Part shown: positions 54,288 through 63,116 of the stretch, in pieces
Position numbering within the stretch: the first letter of the stretch is position 1
Layout: each line of letters begins with the position of its first letter
Origin: Rhizobium aethiopicum
Lineage (GTDB): Bacteria > Pseudomonadota > Alphaproteobacteria > Rhizobiales > Rhizobiaceae
DNA: 64,000 bases
Assembly: GCF_900094625.1 (NCBI RefSeq)
Contig: NZ_FMAJ01000001.1
Span: 124,001-188,000, forward strand
Reading direction: 5' to 3'
Translations under genes and position numbers: made by a program
The notes under the pieces: model-generated
What the model was told of the DNA's origin: nothing
Seen by the model: the letters and a program-made list of their open reading frames with translations, nothing else
The model's database searches: none

Positions 54288-55214
54288 ATGGCCCCCATTA
54301 TTTCCGTTCGAAATCTGACCAAGACCTATGCCAACGGGTTCGAGGCCCTGAAGGGCATCAGCCTCAACGTGGAGAAGGGCGAGATCCTGGCTCTGTTAGG
54401 GCCGAACGGCGCCGGCAAGACGACGCTGATCTCGATCATCTGCGGCATTGCCAATCCGAGCGGCGGCCAGGTGCTGGTGGCCGGCCATGACGTCGTGAAG
54501 GATTTTCGCGCCACACGCTCGATGATCGGGCTGGTGCCGCAGGAGCTGACCACGGATCAGTTCGAGACGGTGTTCAACACGGTGAGCTTTTCGCGCGGAC
54601 TGCATGGCAAGAAGGCCAATCCAGCCCATATCGAGAAGGTGCTGCGGGCGCTCTCGCTCTGGGACAAGAAGGACAATATGCTGCGTCAGCTCTCCGGCGG
54701 CATGAAACGACGCGTGCTGATCGCCAAGGCGCTCTCGCATGAGCCGGATATTCTTTTCCTCGATGAGCCCACAGCCGGCGTCGACGTGACGCTGCGCAAG
54801 GATATGTGGCACGTCGTCGAAGAACTTCGGGCTGCGGGCGTCACCATCATTCTGACCACCCACTATATCGAAGAGGCCGAGGAAATTGCCGATCGCGTCG
54901 GTGTCATCAATGGCGGCAAACTGCTGCTTGTCGAGGACAAGGCGGAGTTGATGGCGAAGCTCGGTCGCAAGCAACTCATTCTCGATCTAGCTGAACCGCT
55001 CGACCGGCTGCCGGATTGTTTTGCCGGCAACGGCCTGACGCTGGAAGCGGACGGGAGCCGCCTGACTTATGATTTCGACGCCGATAACGAGCAGGAAAGC
55101 ATTGCGGCGCTGCTGACCCGGCTCAGCGAGAACAATATCCATTTCAAGGATCTCTCGACGCGGCAGAGTTCGCTGGAAGACATCTTCGTAGCGCTGGTGG
55201 GAGCGGGAAAATGA
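54288..55214 (+). CDS. ABC-2 type exporter ATP-binding protein (YadG-like)
   Basis: 308 residues. Walker [18 protein letters not shown], signature [15 protein letters not shown], Walker [13 protein letters not shown] and switch His [17 protein letters not shown] are intact. The C-terminal extension (about 215-308) is typical of ABC-2 exporters. I start at the ATG at 54288 before [13 protein letters not shown]; the upstream open frame is not conserved-looking. The stop overlaps the permease start. The closest named relative is YadG/YadH; NodI is more distant. Substrate unknown. Confidence 0.92.
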   Translation: MAPIISVRNLTKTYANGFEALKGISLNVEKGEILALLGPNGAGKTTLISIICGIANPSGGQVLVAGHDVVKDFRATRSMIGLVPQELTTDQFETVFNTVSFSRGLHGKKANPAHIEKVLRALSLWDKKDNMLRQLSGGMKRRVLIAKALSHEPDILFLDEPTAGVDVTLRKDMWHVVEELRAAGVTIILTTHYIEEAEEIADRVGVINGGKLLLVEDKAELMAKLGRKQLILDLAEPLDRLPDCFAGNGLTLEADGSRLTYDFDADNEQESIAALLTRLSENNIHFKDLSTRQSSLEDIFVALVGAGK

Positions 55215-55972
55215 ACTTCGAAGCGGTCAAATCGATCTACTTCTTCGAGATGGCGCGTACGCGCCGCACACTGCTGCAGAGCGTCATCTCGCCGGTCATA
55301 TCGACCTCCCTCTATTTCATCGTCTTCGGCGCCGCGATCGGCTCGCGCATCCAGGAAGTGGAGGGGGTCTCCTACGGCGCTTTCATCACGCCGGGCCTCA
55401 TCATGCTGACGCTGCTCGGCCAGTGCATCAGCAACGGCTCCTTCGGGATCTATTTCCCGAAATTCACCGGCACGATCTACGAGGTGTTGTCGGCGCCTGT
55501 GGCGATGACGGAGATCCTGCTCGGCTATGTCGGGGCGGCGGCGACCAAGGGGATGATCATCGGCGTCATCATCCTGCTGACGGCCAATCTCTTCGTGGAC
55601 GTCAGGATCGAGCATCCCTTGATGATGATCCTGTTTTTCCTGCTGACGGCGATCACCTTCAGCCTGTTCGGTTTCATGATCGGCATCTGGGCCGGCAATT
55701 TCGAGCAGCTGAACCTCATTCCGATGCTGGTCGTGCCGCCGCTGACCTTCCTCGGCGGCAGCTTTTATTCGATCAACATGCTGCCGCCCTTCTGGCAGGC
55801 CGTCAGCCATTTCAACCCGGTGCTTTACCTCGTCAGCGGCTTCCGCTGGAGTTTTTACGGGATTGCCGACGTCAATCCCTTGGTGAGCCTCGCAATGATC
55901 TCGCTGTTCCTGGTCATCTGCCTCTGTACGCTCGGCTGGATCTTCAAGACCGGCTACCGACTGCGCAACTAA
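55211..55972 (+). CDS. ABC-2 type permease (YadH-like)
   Basis: 253 residues with about six membrane segments. The ABC-2 signature is in [68 protein letters not shown] and [19 protein letters not shown] are characteristic of the YadH group. It overlaps the ATPase gene by 4 bp and forms the exporter with it. Confidence 0.93.
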   Translation: MNFEAVKSIYFFEMARTRRTLLQSVISPVISTSLYFIVFGAAIGSRIQEVEGVSYGAFITPGLIMLTLLGQCISNGSFGIYFPKFTGTIYEVLSAPVAMTEILLGYVGAAATKGMIIGVIILLTANLFVDVRIEHPLMMILFFLLTAITFSLFGFMIGIWAGNFEQLNLIPMLVVPPLTFLGGSFYSINMLPPFWQAVSHFNPVLYLVSGFRWSFYGIADVNPLVSLAMISLFLVICLCTLGWIFKTGYRLRN

Positions 55973-56006
55973 TCGTTAGTTCGGGCGCAGAATAACGGCA
56001 TCTCCG

Positions 56007-56444
56007 TCAGGCGCTGCTGACGAGCAGGGCGCCTGACAGGATGAGGAGGGTGCCTATGGCAAGCTTGACCATGTTCAGTTCGGAGGCTTCGCCGAGATAA
56101 ACGGCAGCGATTGCCAGCGTCACCAGCACGTTGCAGCTCCAGATCGGAGCGAGTTTTGAGACCGGGACGCCGTATGCGATGAGCGCGAAGCTGATGAGAC
56201 CGGTGCCGAGGGCGAAGCAGGCGCCGGCGGTGGCGACAAAACCAAAGCCCTCAACCGTCCACGGCTGGGGACGCCAGATGAGTGCGGCGATCAGGCCGAC
56301 AACAGCACAAGCCGCGCCGAAAGCGATCAGGTAGACGGCGGAGCCGGTGGCTGCCATGCCACTCTGCTTCTGGAAGATGGCGGTGATGCCCCAGAAAATG
56401 GCGGGCAGAATGCCGCCGATGACGATCGGCCAGGATGAATGCAT
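56007..56444 (-). CDS. Small EamA/DMT-family transporter
   Basis: 145 residues with four to five membrane segments: IVIGGILPAIFWGITAIFQKQS, AVYLIAFGAACAVVGLIAALIW, GACFALGTGLISFALIAYGVP, LVTLAIAAVYLGEA and LAIGTLLILSGALLV. It is a single EamA repeat, so it should work as a dimer, like half-size DMT transporters. The ATG at 56444 has AGGAG seven bases upstream, and the same bases pair with an upstream complement. Substrate unknown. Divergent from the MFS exporter. Confidence 0.83.
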   Translation of the reverse strand: MHSSWPIVIGGILPAIFWGITAIFQKQSGMAATGSAVYLIAFGAACAVVGLIAALIWRPQPWTVEGFGFVATAGACFALGTGLISFALIAYGVPVSKLAPIWSCNVLVTLAIAAVYLGEASELNMVKLAIGTLLILSGALLVSSA

Positions 56445-56532
56445 GGCGAAACTCCTGTCGCACCCATGGGTAAGGCCTTCGCCTGAAGCGAGGGCCGGTC
56501 GGACATGCGGGGTGCCACCAGACTAGGAGTTT
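56445..56532 (-). promoter_or_regulatory. Structured leader sequestering the EamA ribosome site
   Basis: AAACTCCT (minus strand 56532-56525) pairs with AGGAGTTT (56456-56449), which includes the Shine-Dalgarno of the EamA gene. Inside are GCACCC/GGGTGC (56515-56510 with 56465-56460) and a stem GGCC-x-TCGC/GCGA-x-GGCC around 56496-56474. The nested 88-nt fold looks like a riboswitch or thermosensor-type translational control element. I do not match it to a known class. Confidence 0.45.
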
Positions 56533-56658
56533 CTTCTTGCTCTTTGTGGTCTTGTTGTTTTGCGCTTGAAGGTGCCAGATCCGCCTGCCGCCGTAAAGCC
56601 GCGTCGCGCCAGCGCGGGCGCGTCGACTCGTATTTTCAACCAGCATTGAAACCGCACG

Positions 56659-56687
56659 TTGACGCGGCGGAAATTTCGCTCTAGCTG
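56659..56687 (+). promoter_or_regulatory. Predicted promoter of the MFS leader
   Basis: TTGACG (56659-56664), a 17-base spacer and TAGCTG (56682-56687). Start of transcription is expected within a base or two of the ATG at 56695, making the leader peptide mRNA leaderless. Confidence 0.5.
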
Positions 56688-56694
56688 TACGGTC

Positions 56695-56751
56695 ATGAAG
56701 ATCGCAATGGTTCTTGTCGTGGTGATAGGGCGCATGGGCAGGATGGTGTAA
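56695..56751 (+). CDS. Putative leader peptide (Val/Leu/Ile-rich) of an attenuator
   Basis: An 18-codon frame, MKIAMVLVVVIGRMGRMV, ending with TAA. Codons 6-11 are V-L-V-V-V-I. The ATG is at the expected transcription start, as in the leaderless trpL of rhizobia. Its end lies inside a long hairpin and a rho-independent terminator follows 35 bases later. These features fit ribosome-mediated transcription attenuation of the MFS gene. I know of no described peptide of this sequence. Confidence 0.5.
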   Translation: MKIAMVLVVVIGRMGRMV

Positions 56752-56774
56752 CCATCCGGCGATCAGCCCATGCG
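56730..56774 (+). promoter_or_regulatory. Two-part hairpin of the MFS leader
   Basis: GCGCATGGGC (56730-56739) pairs with GCCCATGCGC (56765-56774); inside, GGATGG (56741-56746) pairs with CCATCC (56752-56757). The 5' arm overlaps leader-peptide codons 12-18, so a translating ribosome must disrupt it. Confidence 0.6.
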
Positions 56775-56784
56775 CGGTAAATCA

Positions 56785-56806
56785 AGCTCCTGACGGGGCT
56801 TTTTTT
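56785..56806 (+). terminator. Attenuator terminator before the MFS gene
   Basis: AGCTCC (56785-56790), loop TGAC, GGGGCT (56795-56800), then seven T residues. It stands 68 bp before the MFS start codon and on the same strand, so it must be read through for expression. Confidence 0.75.
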
Positions 56807-56873
56807 GTGCCCTGAATTTGCGCTCCGCCTCGTCAGACTCCCGAAAATCTCGCTGACAAAACCGGGCAAGACC

Positions 56874-58157
56874 ATGACACGCGACAGTTCTGCTCAAATT
56901 TCCGGCAACCGCCTGGCCGAGAAAACGGCTGCGACTTCGGCCCCGGCGCCTCGGCGCACGATCCTTCTTCTGTTGACGGCGCTCTCGGTATTGCCGGTCA
57001 ACATATATCTGCCGGCGCTGCCAAATATCGCCGCGACCTTTCAAGCCGATTTCGCGCTCGTCAATCTTTCGATTGCCGGCTATGCGATCATCAACGCCAT
57101 GACGGAAATCGTCGCTGGCGCGATGTCTGATCGCTACGGACGTCGGCCGGTCGCGCTGATCGCCGTATCCATTTTCATCGTCGCGTCGATAGGCTGCGCG
57201 CTGGCTCCCAATATCGTCATCTTCCTGTTGTTTCGCGTGATGCAGGCGTCGATCGCCGCCTGCTTCTGCGTCGCTCTCGTCGCCATCAAGGAGACGGCGG
57301 GCGACCGTGGGGCTGCCAACAGGATCGGCTACGCCGCCATGGGATGGGCCATCGCGCCGATGCTCGCTCCAAGCTTCGGCGGCGTTCTGGATGAAGCGTT
57401 TGGATGGCGGGCGATCTTCGTCGCTCTTGCGCTGCTTGGCGCAGCCATCCTCGCCATTTCGATGCACGAGCTAAAGGAAACCGCCAGTTTTGCATCGAGG
57501 CCGAGAGGCAATTACTTTGCCTCCTATCGGCAGCTTATCGGTTCATCTCGATTCTGGGCGTATACGCTGTGCATGGCCTGCTCCACCGGCACTCTCTATA
57601 TCTTCCTGGGAGGCGCGTCCCTGGCCGCCAATTCGTCGCTCGGCGGATCGAGCGCGAAACTGGGCTTCTTCATGGGAATGGTTCCGGCTGGATTCATTCT
57701 GGGCAGTTATCTCGCTACCCGATTGACGAGGAAATCGCTCGGCACCACGCTCGTCATTGCGCGTTTGTCGACGTGCATGGGTCTGCTCCTGGGGCTGATC
57801 CTGTCGATCTCGGGCGTTACGCATGTCCTGGCATTTTTCGGCCCCTGTATGTTCATCGGCATCGGCAACGGCTTGACCTTTCCGGCCGCCAATCTGGGCG
57901 TGATGTCGGTTCGCGCCCATCTCGCCGGCACCGCTGCAGGCCTTGCTGCAGCCATGTCGATCGCCGGCGCCGCGCTGATCGCTTCGATCGCCGGGCTGCT
58001 TCTCCGGGAGCCAAGCGCAGTGTCGACGCTGTTCGCGGTGTTGCTGGGATCGGCGTCACTTGCCTTGTCGGCGGCGCTTTTTGCGGCTTTTGTCGATCGG
58101 CGACTTGCGATCCGCGCTCTTGATAGAGAGCGTGCCGAAAGCCGATCGGGGGGATGA
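56874..58157 (+). CDS. Bcr/CflA-type MFS drug or metabolite exporter
   Basis: 427 residues with twelve predicted membrane segments. NIYLPALPNIAATFQADFALVNLSIAGY and GAMSDRYGRRPVALI (the loop 2-3 motif) are typical of the DHA1 Bcr/CflA group. A cytosolic lead of about 30 residues is polar. I start at the ATG at 56874; the frame upstream overlaps the terminator. It sits behind an attenuator-like leader with a Val/Leu/Ile-rich peptide. It should export a drug or amphipathic metabolite by proton antiport; the substrate is unknown. Confidence 0.92.
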   Translation: MTRDSSAQISGNRLAEKTAATSAPAPRRTILLLLTALSVLPVNIYLPALPNIAATFQADFALVNLSIAGYAIINAMTEIVAGAMSDRYGRRPVALIAVSIFIVASIGCALAPNIVIFLLFRVMQASIAACFCVALVAIKETAGDRGAANRIGYAAMGWAIAPMLAPSFGGVLDEAFGWRAIFVALALLGAAILAISMHELKETASFASRPRGNYFASYRQLIGSSRFWAYTLCMACSTGTLYIFLGGASLAANSSLGGSSAKLGFFMGMVPAGFILGSYLATRLTRKSLGTTLVIARLSTCMGLLLGLILSISGVTHVLAFFGPCMFIGIGNGLTFPAANLGVMSVRAHLAGTAAGLAAAMSIAGAALIASIAGLLLREPSAVSTLFAVLLGSASLALSAALFAAFVDRRLAIRALDRERAESRSGG

Positions 58158-58169
58158 TCTTCTGCCCGC

Positions 58170-58871
58170 TCAATCCCGCATGCGCAGTTCATCCGTCTGC
58201 ATCTGCAACGAGCCCAACGTTTCCAGGAAGCTCATGCCGAGCAGGCTCTGGTCGAGCCGACCGTCCTCGGCGACGCTGGCTGCGACATTGTTGCGGACGA
58301 TCGGACCGATCGCCACCTGGTCGAGCGTGATCGGGGCTGCGCGGCTACGGCCGTTGGCGGTCATGACTGTCATCGAATAGGTCAGGCCGGTGAGATCGAT
58401 GCCGATGCGTTCGGCATCCTCGTGCGAGAGCGCCACCATGCTGGAGCCGGTGTCGACGAGCATCTCGACCATTCGGCCATTGACATTGACCTCGGCCTCG
58501 AAATGTCCGTTCAACAGCTTGTGCAGAATAATTTCCTTGCCCCCCTCGCTCGTCATGACGACGACGGCGCGGCCGGGAATGAGGCCTGCGAGCACTCGAT
58601 TTCCGACGCCGAGCGCTTCCTGGCGATAGAGATAGACGGTCACAAGCGCCAGGATGATGACCAGCCAGATCATCATCTGGCGCATGGTTTCACCGACGGT
58701 GCGCCGGCTCGCCCAGATCCCGGCCGACAGCATCAACGCGATCGGCAGCAGGTAAACGACGCGGCCGAAATCGTCGCTTTGCAAGCCAAGAATGCGGCCG
58801 CTGTCGTCGTTGAGGATCAGCACGGCGAGGCCGATGCCGATCACGGCGAGAAAGAGGGTCAAACGGATCAT
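58170..58871 (-). CDS. Membrane-anchored retropepsin-like aspartyl protease (TIGR02281 family)
   Basis: 233 residues. Three hydrophobic segments lie in the first 100 residues, then a single pepsin-type lobe with the catalytic VEMLVDTGSSMVALSHEDAERIG. ANGRSRAAPITLDQVAIGPIVRNNVAASV and LDQSLLGMSFLETLGS complete the fold. Such single-lobe proteins should dimerise. The active domain probably faces the periplasm. I start at the Met at 58871; its ATG overlaps the DUF1289 stop by 4 bp. Substrate unknown. Confidence 0.9.
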   Translation of the reverse strand: MIRLTLFLAVIGIGLAVLILNDDSGRILGLQSDDFGRVVYLLPIALMLSAGIWASRRTVGETMRQMMIWLVIILALVTVYLYRQEALGVGNRVLAGLIPGRAVVVMTSEGGKEIILHKLLNGHFEAEVNVNGRMVEMLVDTGSSMVALSHEDAERIGIDLTGLTYSMTVMTANGRSRAAPITLDQVAIGPIVRNNVAASVAEDGRLDQSLLGMSFLETLGSLQMQTDELRMRD

Positions 58872-59083
58872 AAAGGCCCCTCCGGCCGCTCGACGAGGCT
58901 TGATTTCATCGGGTTCCTCACGGCGGCCGTCGCGAGCCTCGCCGGCAGCTGCGCCATGATCCGGCGCTGCTCGGTATCGGTATAGTTCATCCAGCCACCG
59001 ATTTCCTGAAGAGTGCGGCCGCAACCGGCGCAAATTCCGGTGGCCGAAACCAGGGAGCAGACGTGAATGCAGGGTGTTTGCAT
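58868..59083 (-). CDS. DUF1289 small Cys-rich protein
   Basis: 71 residues. MQTPCIHVCSL and TGICAGCGRTLQEIGGW give the C-x3-C and C-x2-C cluster of DUF1289, a probable metal-binding family of unknown role. The remainder (YTDTEQRRIMAQLPARL) is conserved in the family. It overlaps the aspartyl protease gene by 4 bp and lies 18 bp after cobalamin synthase on the same strand, so all three may be one operon. Confidence 0.9.
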   Translation of the reverse strand: MQTPCIHVCSLVSATGICAGCGRTLQEIGGWMNYTDTEQRRIMAQLPARLATAAVRNPMKSSLVERPEGPL

Positions 59084-59101
59084 GGAGGATATATCGGAGT
59101 T

Positions 59102-59884
59102 TCAAAGAGCGGTGGCAAGGGCGCAAAGGGTGGCGATTTCGCAAATCTGCTGCGTCGCGCCCAGCGTGTCGCCGGTATGGCCAGCAAGCTTGCGGCGGAT
59201 GATGGCGGTGAAGGCTAATCCTGCAACGCCCGTGGCGAGCAAGCTGGCGACGAGCGGTCGCAGGCCGAATGCCGGCCAGATCAGAAGCGCGGCGAGCAGA
59301 CCGGCCGAGACGAGCGCAAAATGCATCGCCGCCTCATTCGGCTGGCCGGTCGAGGCGGCCACGCCATCGGCCTTTGCCGGCGGCAGCCGTTGCCAGTGCC
59401 AGGCTATGGCGCCACGGCTCAGCGCTGCGACGGCGGGAACGGCGAGGGCTGCGGCGAGCGGCGAGGAATGGCGGACGATGGCGGCGAGTGCGGCTGCGCG
59501 GATCGCGAAGGAGAGAATCAGCGCTATCGCGCCATAGGTGCCGATCCGGCTGTCCTTCATGATGATGAGGCTCTGTTCGCGGCTCTTGCCGCCGCCGATG
59601 CCGTCGGCCGTATCGGCCAGGCCATCTTCGTGCAGCGCGCCAGTGGCAAGAGCCTGGACGGAAAGCGCGATCAGCGCCGCCATCAGGGGGTCGGCACGCA
59701 GGCCTGAAAGAAGGAGGAGGGCGAGCGCTGGAATAAGGCCGATGACAAGGCCGGCGAACGGAAAGGCGCATACCAAGCGGCCGAGCCTGCCGTCATAGCT
59801 TTTAAATAGCGTCGGCGGCATTGGAAGGCGGCTCAGAAAGGCGACGGCGCGAGCGGTATCGACCGCATAGTCCTTGATCTTCAT
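59102..59884 (-). CDS. cobV/cobS: Cobalamin synthase (adenosylcobinamide-GDP ribazoletransferase)
   Basis: 260 residues with several membrane segments. It joins adenosylcobinamide-GDP and alpha-ribazole at the inner membrane. Signatures are FLSRLPMPP near the start and [36 protein letters not shown], with the acidic metal-binding cluster of the CobS/CobV family. I start at the ATG at 59884. CobV is the Pseudomonas name, CobS the Salmonella one. It is divergent from cobT across a 158-bp region with a perfect inverted repeat. Confidence 0.95.
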   Translation of the reverse strand: MKIKDYAVDTARAVAFLSRLPMPPTLFKSYDGRLGRLVCAFPFAGLVIGLIPALALLLLSGLRADPLMAALIALSVQALATGALHEDGLADTADGIGGGKSREQSLIIMKDSRIGTYGAIALILSFAIRAAALAAIVRHSSPLAAALAVPAVAALSRGAIAWHWQRLPPAKADGVAASTGQPNEAAMHFALVSAGLLAALLIWPAFGLRPLVASLLATGVAGLAFTAIIRRKLAGHTGDTLGATQQICEIATLCALATAL

Positions 59885-59983
59885 TTGTTTCGTTCTGCCG
59901 AGGGGAGGTGCGGCGCTTTTGGTGTTGTTCGCTTCGTCAGCCAGCTTTAAGAGAGAGCCACCGCAAAGAAGCTGATTTGCTCG

Positions 59984-60004
59984 ACGCAAACAAGTGGTTT
60001 GCGT
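59984..60004. promoter_or_regulatory. Perfect inverted repeat in the cobalamin synthase/cobT promoter region
   Basis: ACGCAAAC (59984-59991), five bases, GTTTGCGT (59997-60004). The symmetric 21-bp repeat lies 39 bp before the cobT start and 100 bp from the divergent gene. It could bind a dimeric regulator or fold as a hairpin in the cobT leader. No B12 box is present here. Confidence 0.45.
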
Positions 60005-60042
60005 GAAAACAAGACTAGCCGATTCATAGGAACACCGCACAG

Positions 60043-61059
60043 ATGAGCGTTTCAGGCCTGCCGTTCGACGATTTCCGTACCCTGCTCCGCGACCTGCCGG
60101 GGCCGGATGCCCGCGCGCTGGTGGCCGCACGCGAACGCGACGCGCAACTGACCAAGCCGCCCGGTGCGCTCGGAAGGCTCGAGGAGATTGCCTTCTGGCT
60201 TGCCGCATGGACGGGTCGCCAACCTGCCGTCAACCGGCCGCTGGTGGCAATCTTTGCCGGCAATCACGGCGTCACCAGGCAGGGCATCACCCCGTTTCCG
60301 CCGGCGGTGACGCAGCAGATGGTCGAAAATTTTGCCGCCGGCGGTGCGGCGATCAACCAGATTTGTGTTGCCCACGACCTCGGCCTGAAGGTCTTCGATC
60401 TGGCGCTCGATTATCCCACGGGCGACATCACCGAGGAAGCGGCGCTTTCCGAGCGTGACTGCGCCGCCACCATGGCCTTCGGCATGGAGGCGATCGCCGG
60501 CGGTACCGATCTGCTCTGTATCGGGGAGATGGGCATCGGCAACACGACCATTGCGGCAGCGATCAACTACGCGCTCTACGGCGGTTCGGCGCGAGACTGG
60601 GTGGGACCCGGTACAGGCTCGGAAGGCGAAATGCTGGAGCGCAAGATCGCGGCGGTGGAAAAGGCGGTTGAGCTGCATAGCGACCATCTCGACGACCCCT
60701 TGGAGATCATGCGCCGGCTTGGCGGCCGCGAGATTGCGGCGATGGCCGGAGCCATCCTTGCCGCGAGGATGGAGCGCATCCCGGTGCTGATCGACGGCTA
60801 TGTGGCGACCGCCGCGGCGGCGATCCTCAAAGCCGCCAATCCCTCCGCGCTCGATCATTGCCTGATCGGCCATGTCTCCAGCGAGCCCGGCCATTTGCGC
60901 GCGATCGAGATGCTCGGCAAGACACCGCTTTTGGCGCTCGGCATGCGGCTCGGCGAGGGCACCGGGGCGGCGCTTGCCGCCGGCATCGTCAAGGCGGCCG
61001 CTGCCTGCCATTCGGGCATGGCGACGTTTGCACAGGCAGGTGTGAGCAACAAGCATTAG
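60043..61059 (+). CDS. cobU/cobT: Nicotinate-nucleotide--dimethylbenzimidazole phosphoribosyltransferase
   Basis: 338 residues. It makes alpha-ribazole 5'-phosphate from NaMN and 5,6-dimethylbenzimidazole. Signatures are [55 protein letters not shown] and [14 protein letters not shown]. The catalytic Glu is in [10 protein letters not shown] near the C-terminus. CobU is the Pseudomonas name, CobT the Salmonella one. It is divergent from cobalamin synthase and 10 bp upstream of dgkA. Confidence 0.96.
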   Translation: MSVSGLPFDDFRTLLRDLPGPDARALVAARERDAQLTKPPGALGRLEEIAFWLAAWTGRQPAVNRPLVAIFAGNHGVTRQGITPFPPAVTQQMVENFAAGGAAINQICVAHDLGLKVFDLALDYPTGDITEEAALSERDCAATMAFGMEAIAGGTDLLCIGEMGIGNTTIAAAINYALYGGSARDWVGPGTGSEGEMLERKIAAVEKAVELHSDHLDDPLEIMRRLGGREIAAMAGAILAARMERIPVLIDGYVATAAAAILKAANPSALDHCLIGHVSSEPGHLRAIEMLGKTPLLALGMRLGEGTGAALAAGIVKAAAACHSGMATFAQAGVSNKH

Positions 61060-61069
61060 GGGATCAATC

Positions 61070-61459
61070 TTGACGAAGCCCGCGGTGACGAAAGAGACCG
61101 GATTTCGACATTTCATCGCCGCCGCCAGCTATTCCTGGGCGGGCTTCTTGCGCGTGCTGAAAGAAGCGGCCTTCCGCCAGGAGCTCGGCTTCTTCGTTAT
61201 TTCGATGGCGGCGCTGGTACTGGTGGGGGCGAGCGTCGGCGAAATCGTCGTCGCGGTGCTGTTGTTTCTCGGGCTCTTTTCAATGGAAGCCATGAATACC
61301 GCCGTCGAAGAGGTGATCGACCGGATTTCGCCGGAGATTTCGATTGTCGGCAAACATGCCAAGGATCTCGGCTCCTTCGCGGTGGCCTGCATGATCGCCG
61401 CCTGCTGTCTTTATCTCGGCTTCGTCATCGGCAAGCACCTGTTCTTCGGCCCCGCGTGA
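61070..61459 (+). CDS. dgkA: Diacylglycerol kinase DgkA
   Basis: 129 residues with three membrane segments. The family signature is EAMNTAVEEVIDRISPE, with SWAGFLRVLKEAAFRQELGFF ahead of it. It phosphorylates diacylglycerol to phosphatidic acid at the inner membrane, recycling lipid from osmoregulated glucan and lipid A modification. The start is a TTG at 61070 after AGGGGAT; it is probably co-transcribed with cobT. Confidence 0.93.
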   Translation: MTKPAVTKETGFRHFIAAASYSWAGFLRVLKEAAFRQELGFFVISMAALVLVGASVGEIVVAVLLFLGLFSMEAMNTAVEEVIDRISPEISIVGKHAKDLGSFAVACMIAACCLYLGFVIGKHLFFGPA

Positions 61460-61474
61460 CATACCCAAGTTCAA

Positions 61475-63010
61475 TCAGGCAAAACTCTTGCGCTTGCGTG
61501 CGACAGCCTGAGCCTCTTCGACGGCGGGTAGGCTCTGGAGCACGCGCTTGGCGGGCAGGATGGCGATGACCTCGGTGCCTTCACGCAGCTTCGATTTCAG
61601 CAGGAACTGTCCGTCATGCTTGGCAAGGATTGCCTGAACGATCGGCAGGCCGAGACCGGTGCCTTGTTCGGCGCTCTTGATGGCGATCGAGCCCTGGCCA
61701 AAGGCCGACAGGACAACGGGAATCTCTTCTTCCGGAATGCCGGGGCCATTGTCCTTGATTGAGATGTACTGTCCGCCGCCGGCCGTCCAGCCGACCTTGA
61801 CGTGGATTTCGCCTCCCTGCGGCGTGAATTTGACGGCATTGGAGAGGAGATTGAGCACCACCTGGCGCATCGACTTCTCGTCTGCCCAGATGGCCGGCAA
61901 CTGCCGCTCGAATTGATCCGAAATGGCAATATTCTTGGCGCGGGCGCGCAGCTGGACCATGCCGATGCAATCCTCGGTGATATCGAGCAGCGAGATCGCT
62001 TCCTCGCTCAGTTCGTATTTGCCGGCCTCGATGCGCGACAGGTCGAGGATTTCGTTGATGAGATCGAGCAGATGCTGGCCGGAGCGATGGATATCGCCTG
62101 CATATTCCTTGTAGGTCGGGTTGGCGAGTGGTCCCATGACTTCGGCCGACATCACCTCGGAGAAGCCGAGGATGGCGTTGAGCGGCGTCCTGAGCTCGTG
62201 CGACATGGAGGCAAGGAAGCGGGACTTGGCGAGGTTTGCCTCTTCGGCGCGGCGGCGGGCCTCGTCAGACATCGATTTTGCCACTTCGAGCTCGGCGATC
62301 AGGTCGTCCTTCTCCGACTGATAGGAGAGGATCTTGAGGTTCGATTTGAAGAGCCGGTCGCTGATATAGTTGAAGAAGACGAGGGTGGTGGTGAAAAGCC
62401 CGGTCAAGCTGATTTCGAGGAGGTCGCGCGACAGGCCGCTCTTGACGCCAAGCGCCACGACCGCCGGTGCGAAGGCAACCAGCACGGCAGGCGTCAGCAT
62501 GAAGTTCGACATCGCCGTGACCGAGAGCGCAATCAGCAATGTAGCGCCCTTATAGAGAATGAAGCTCGACGGCTCGCAGGTGTCACATTCCTGCAGCGCG
62601 AAGACGGCCCAGCAGCAGCCGACCAGGAATTGACCGAGCAGCAGCAGGCGGCGCCATTTGCGGGCGCTTTCGGAGGTGATCTCCTGCCGGCGCGCCCGGC
62701 GCGCGAGCAGGATGTTGCCTGCATGACAGGTGAGCGTCAGCAGCGCCCAGAAGAGCAATTGGGTCTCTTGAGTGAAATAGACGCCGAGAGCGGTGGTGAT
62801 GACGACGAAGAGCGGCATGATCGTCGCGCCCTGCAGCATCGACGCTATGTACATTCTGAGGACATCACGGTCGAATACGGAATTCGACGCATGACCGGAC
62901 TGCAGGCGTTCGCGCGTCTGCCGCACAGCCTTGGAAACGGCCTTATTGCGGTGGCTGCGCGACCTGTCGACGATAATCTTGTCGGTCGATGTGCTTACGC
63001 CGGTACTCAT
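61475..63010 (-). CDS. Membrane sensor histidine kinase
   Basis: About 511 residues. A basic N-terminal tail is followed by about six membrane segments (residues 55-225). A coiled linker (LIAELEVAKSMSDEARRRAEEANLAKSRF) leads to the H-box FLASMSHELRTPLNAILGFSEVM. N-box VVLNLLSNAVKFT and G-boxes DNGPGIPEEEI and GTGLGLPIVQAI complete the kinase core. No receiver domain and no adjacent response regulator, so it is an orphan. I start at the ATG at 63010; a GTG two codons earlier is possible. The signal is unknown. Confidence 0.9.
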   Translation of the reverse strand: MSTGVSTSTDKIIVDRSRSHRNKAVSKAVRQTRERLQSGHASNSVFDRDVLRMYIASMLQGATIMPLFVVITTALGVYFTQETQLLFWALLTLTCHAGNILLARRARRQEITSESARKWRRLLLLGQFLVGCCWAVFALQECDTCEPSSFILYKGATLLIALSVTAMSNFMLTPAVLVAFAPAVVALGVKSGLSRDLLEISLTGLFTTTLVFFNYISDRLFKSNLKILSYQSEKDDLIAELEVAKSMSDEARRRAEEANLAKSRFLASMSHELRTPLNAILGFSEVMSAEVMGPLANPTYKEYAGDIHRSGQHLLDLINEILDLSRIEAGKYELSEEAISLLDITEDCIGMVQLRARAKNIAISDQFERQLPAIWADEKSMRQVVLNLLSNAVKFTPQGGEIHVKVGWTAGGGQYISIKDNGPGIPEEEIPVVLSAFGQGSIAIKSAEQGTGLGLPIVQAILAKHDGQFLLKSKLREGTEVIAILPAKRVLQSLPAVEEAQAVARKRKSFA

Positions 63011-63116
63011 GTGCACGTTGAAACTTCATCCCTGGGTGGATAAGAGCTTAACCGGCAATTCTTAAGAAGATGTTTGCCATCTTTGCCAAGGATTTGTTTT
63101 TTAAGGAGGCGAAAGC

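Noticed and set aside
56445..56540. Tandem Trp codons opposite the EamA leader as a trp-type attenuator
   Set aside because: The frame with WW has no nearby start codon, and no T-tract terminator follows; the base-pairing of the ribosome site explains the region better.
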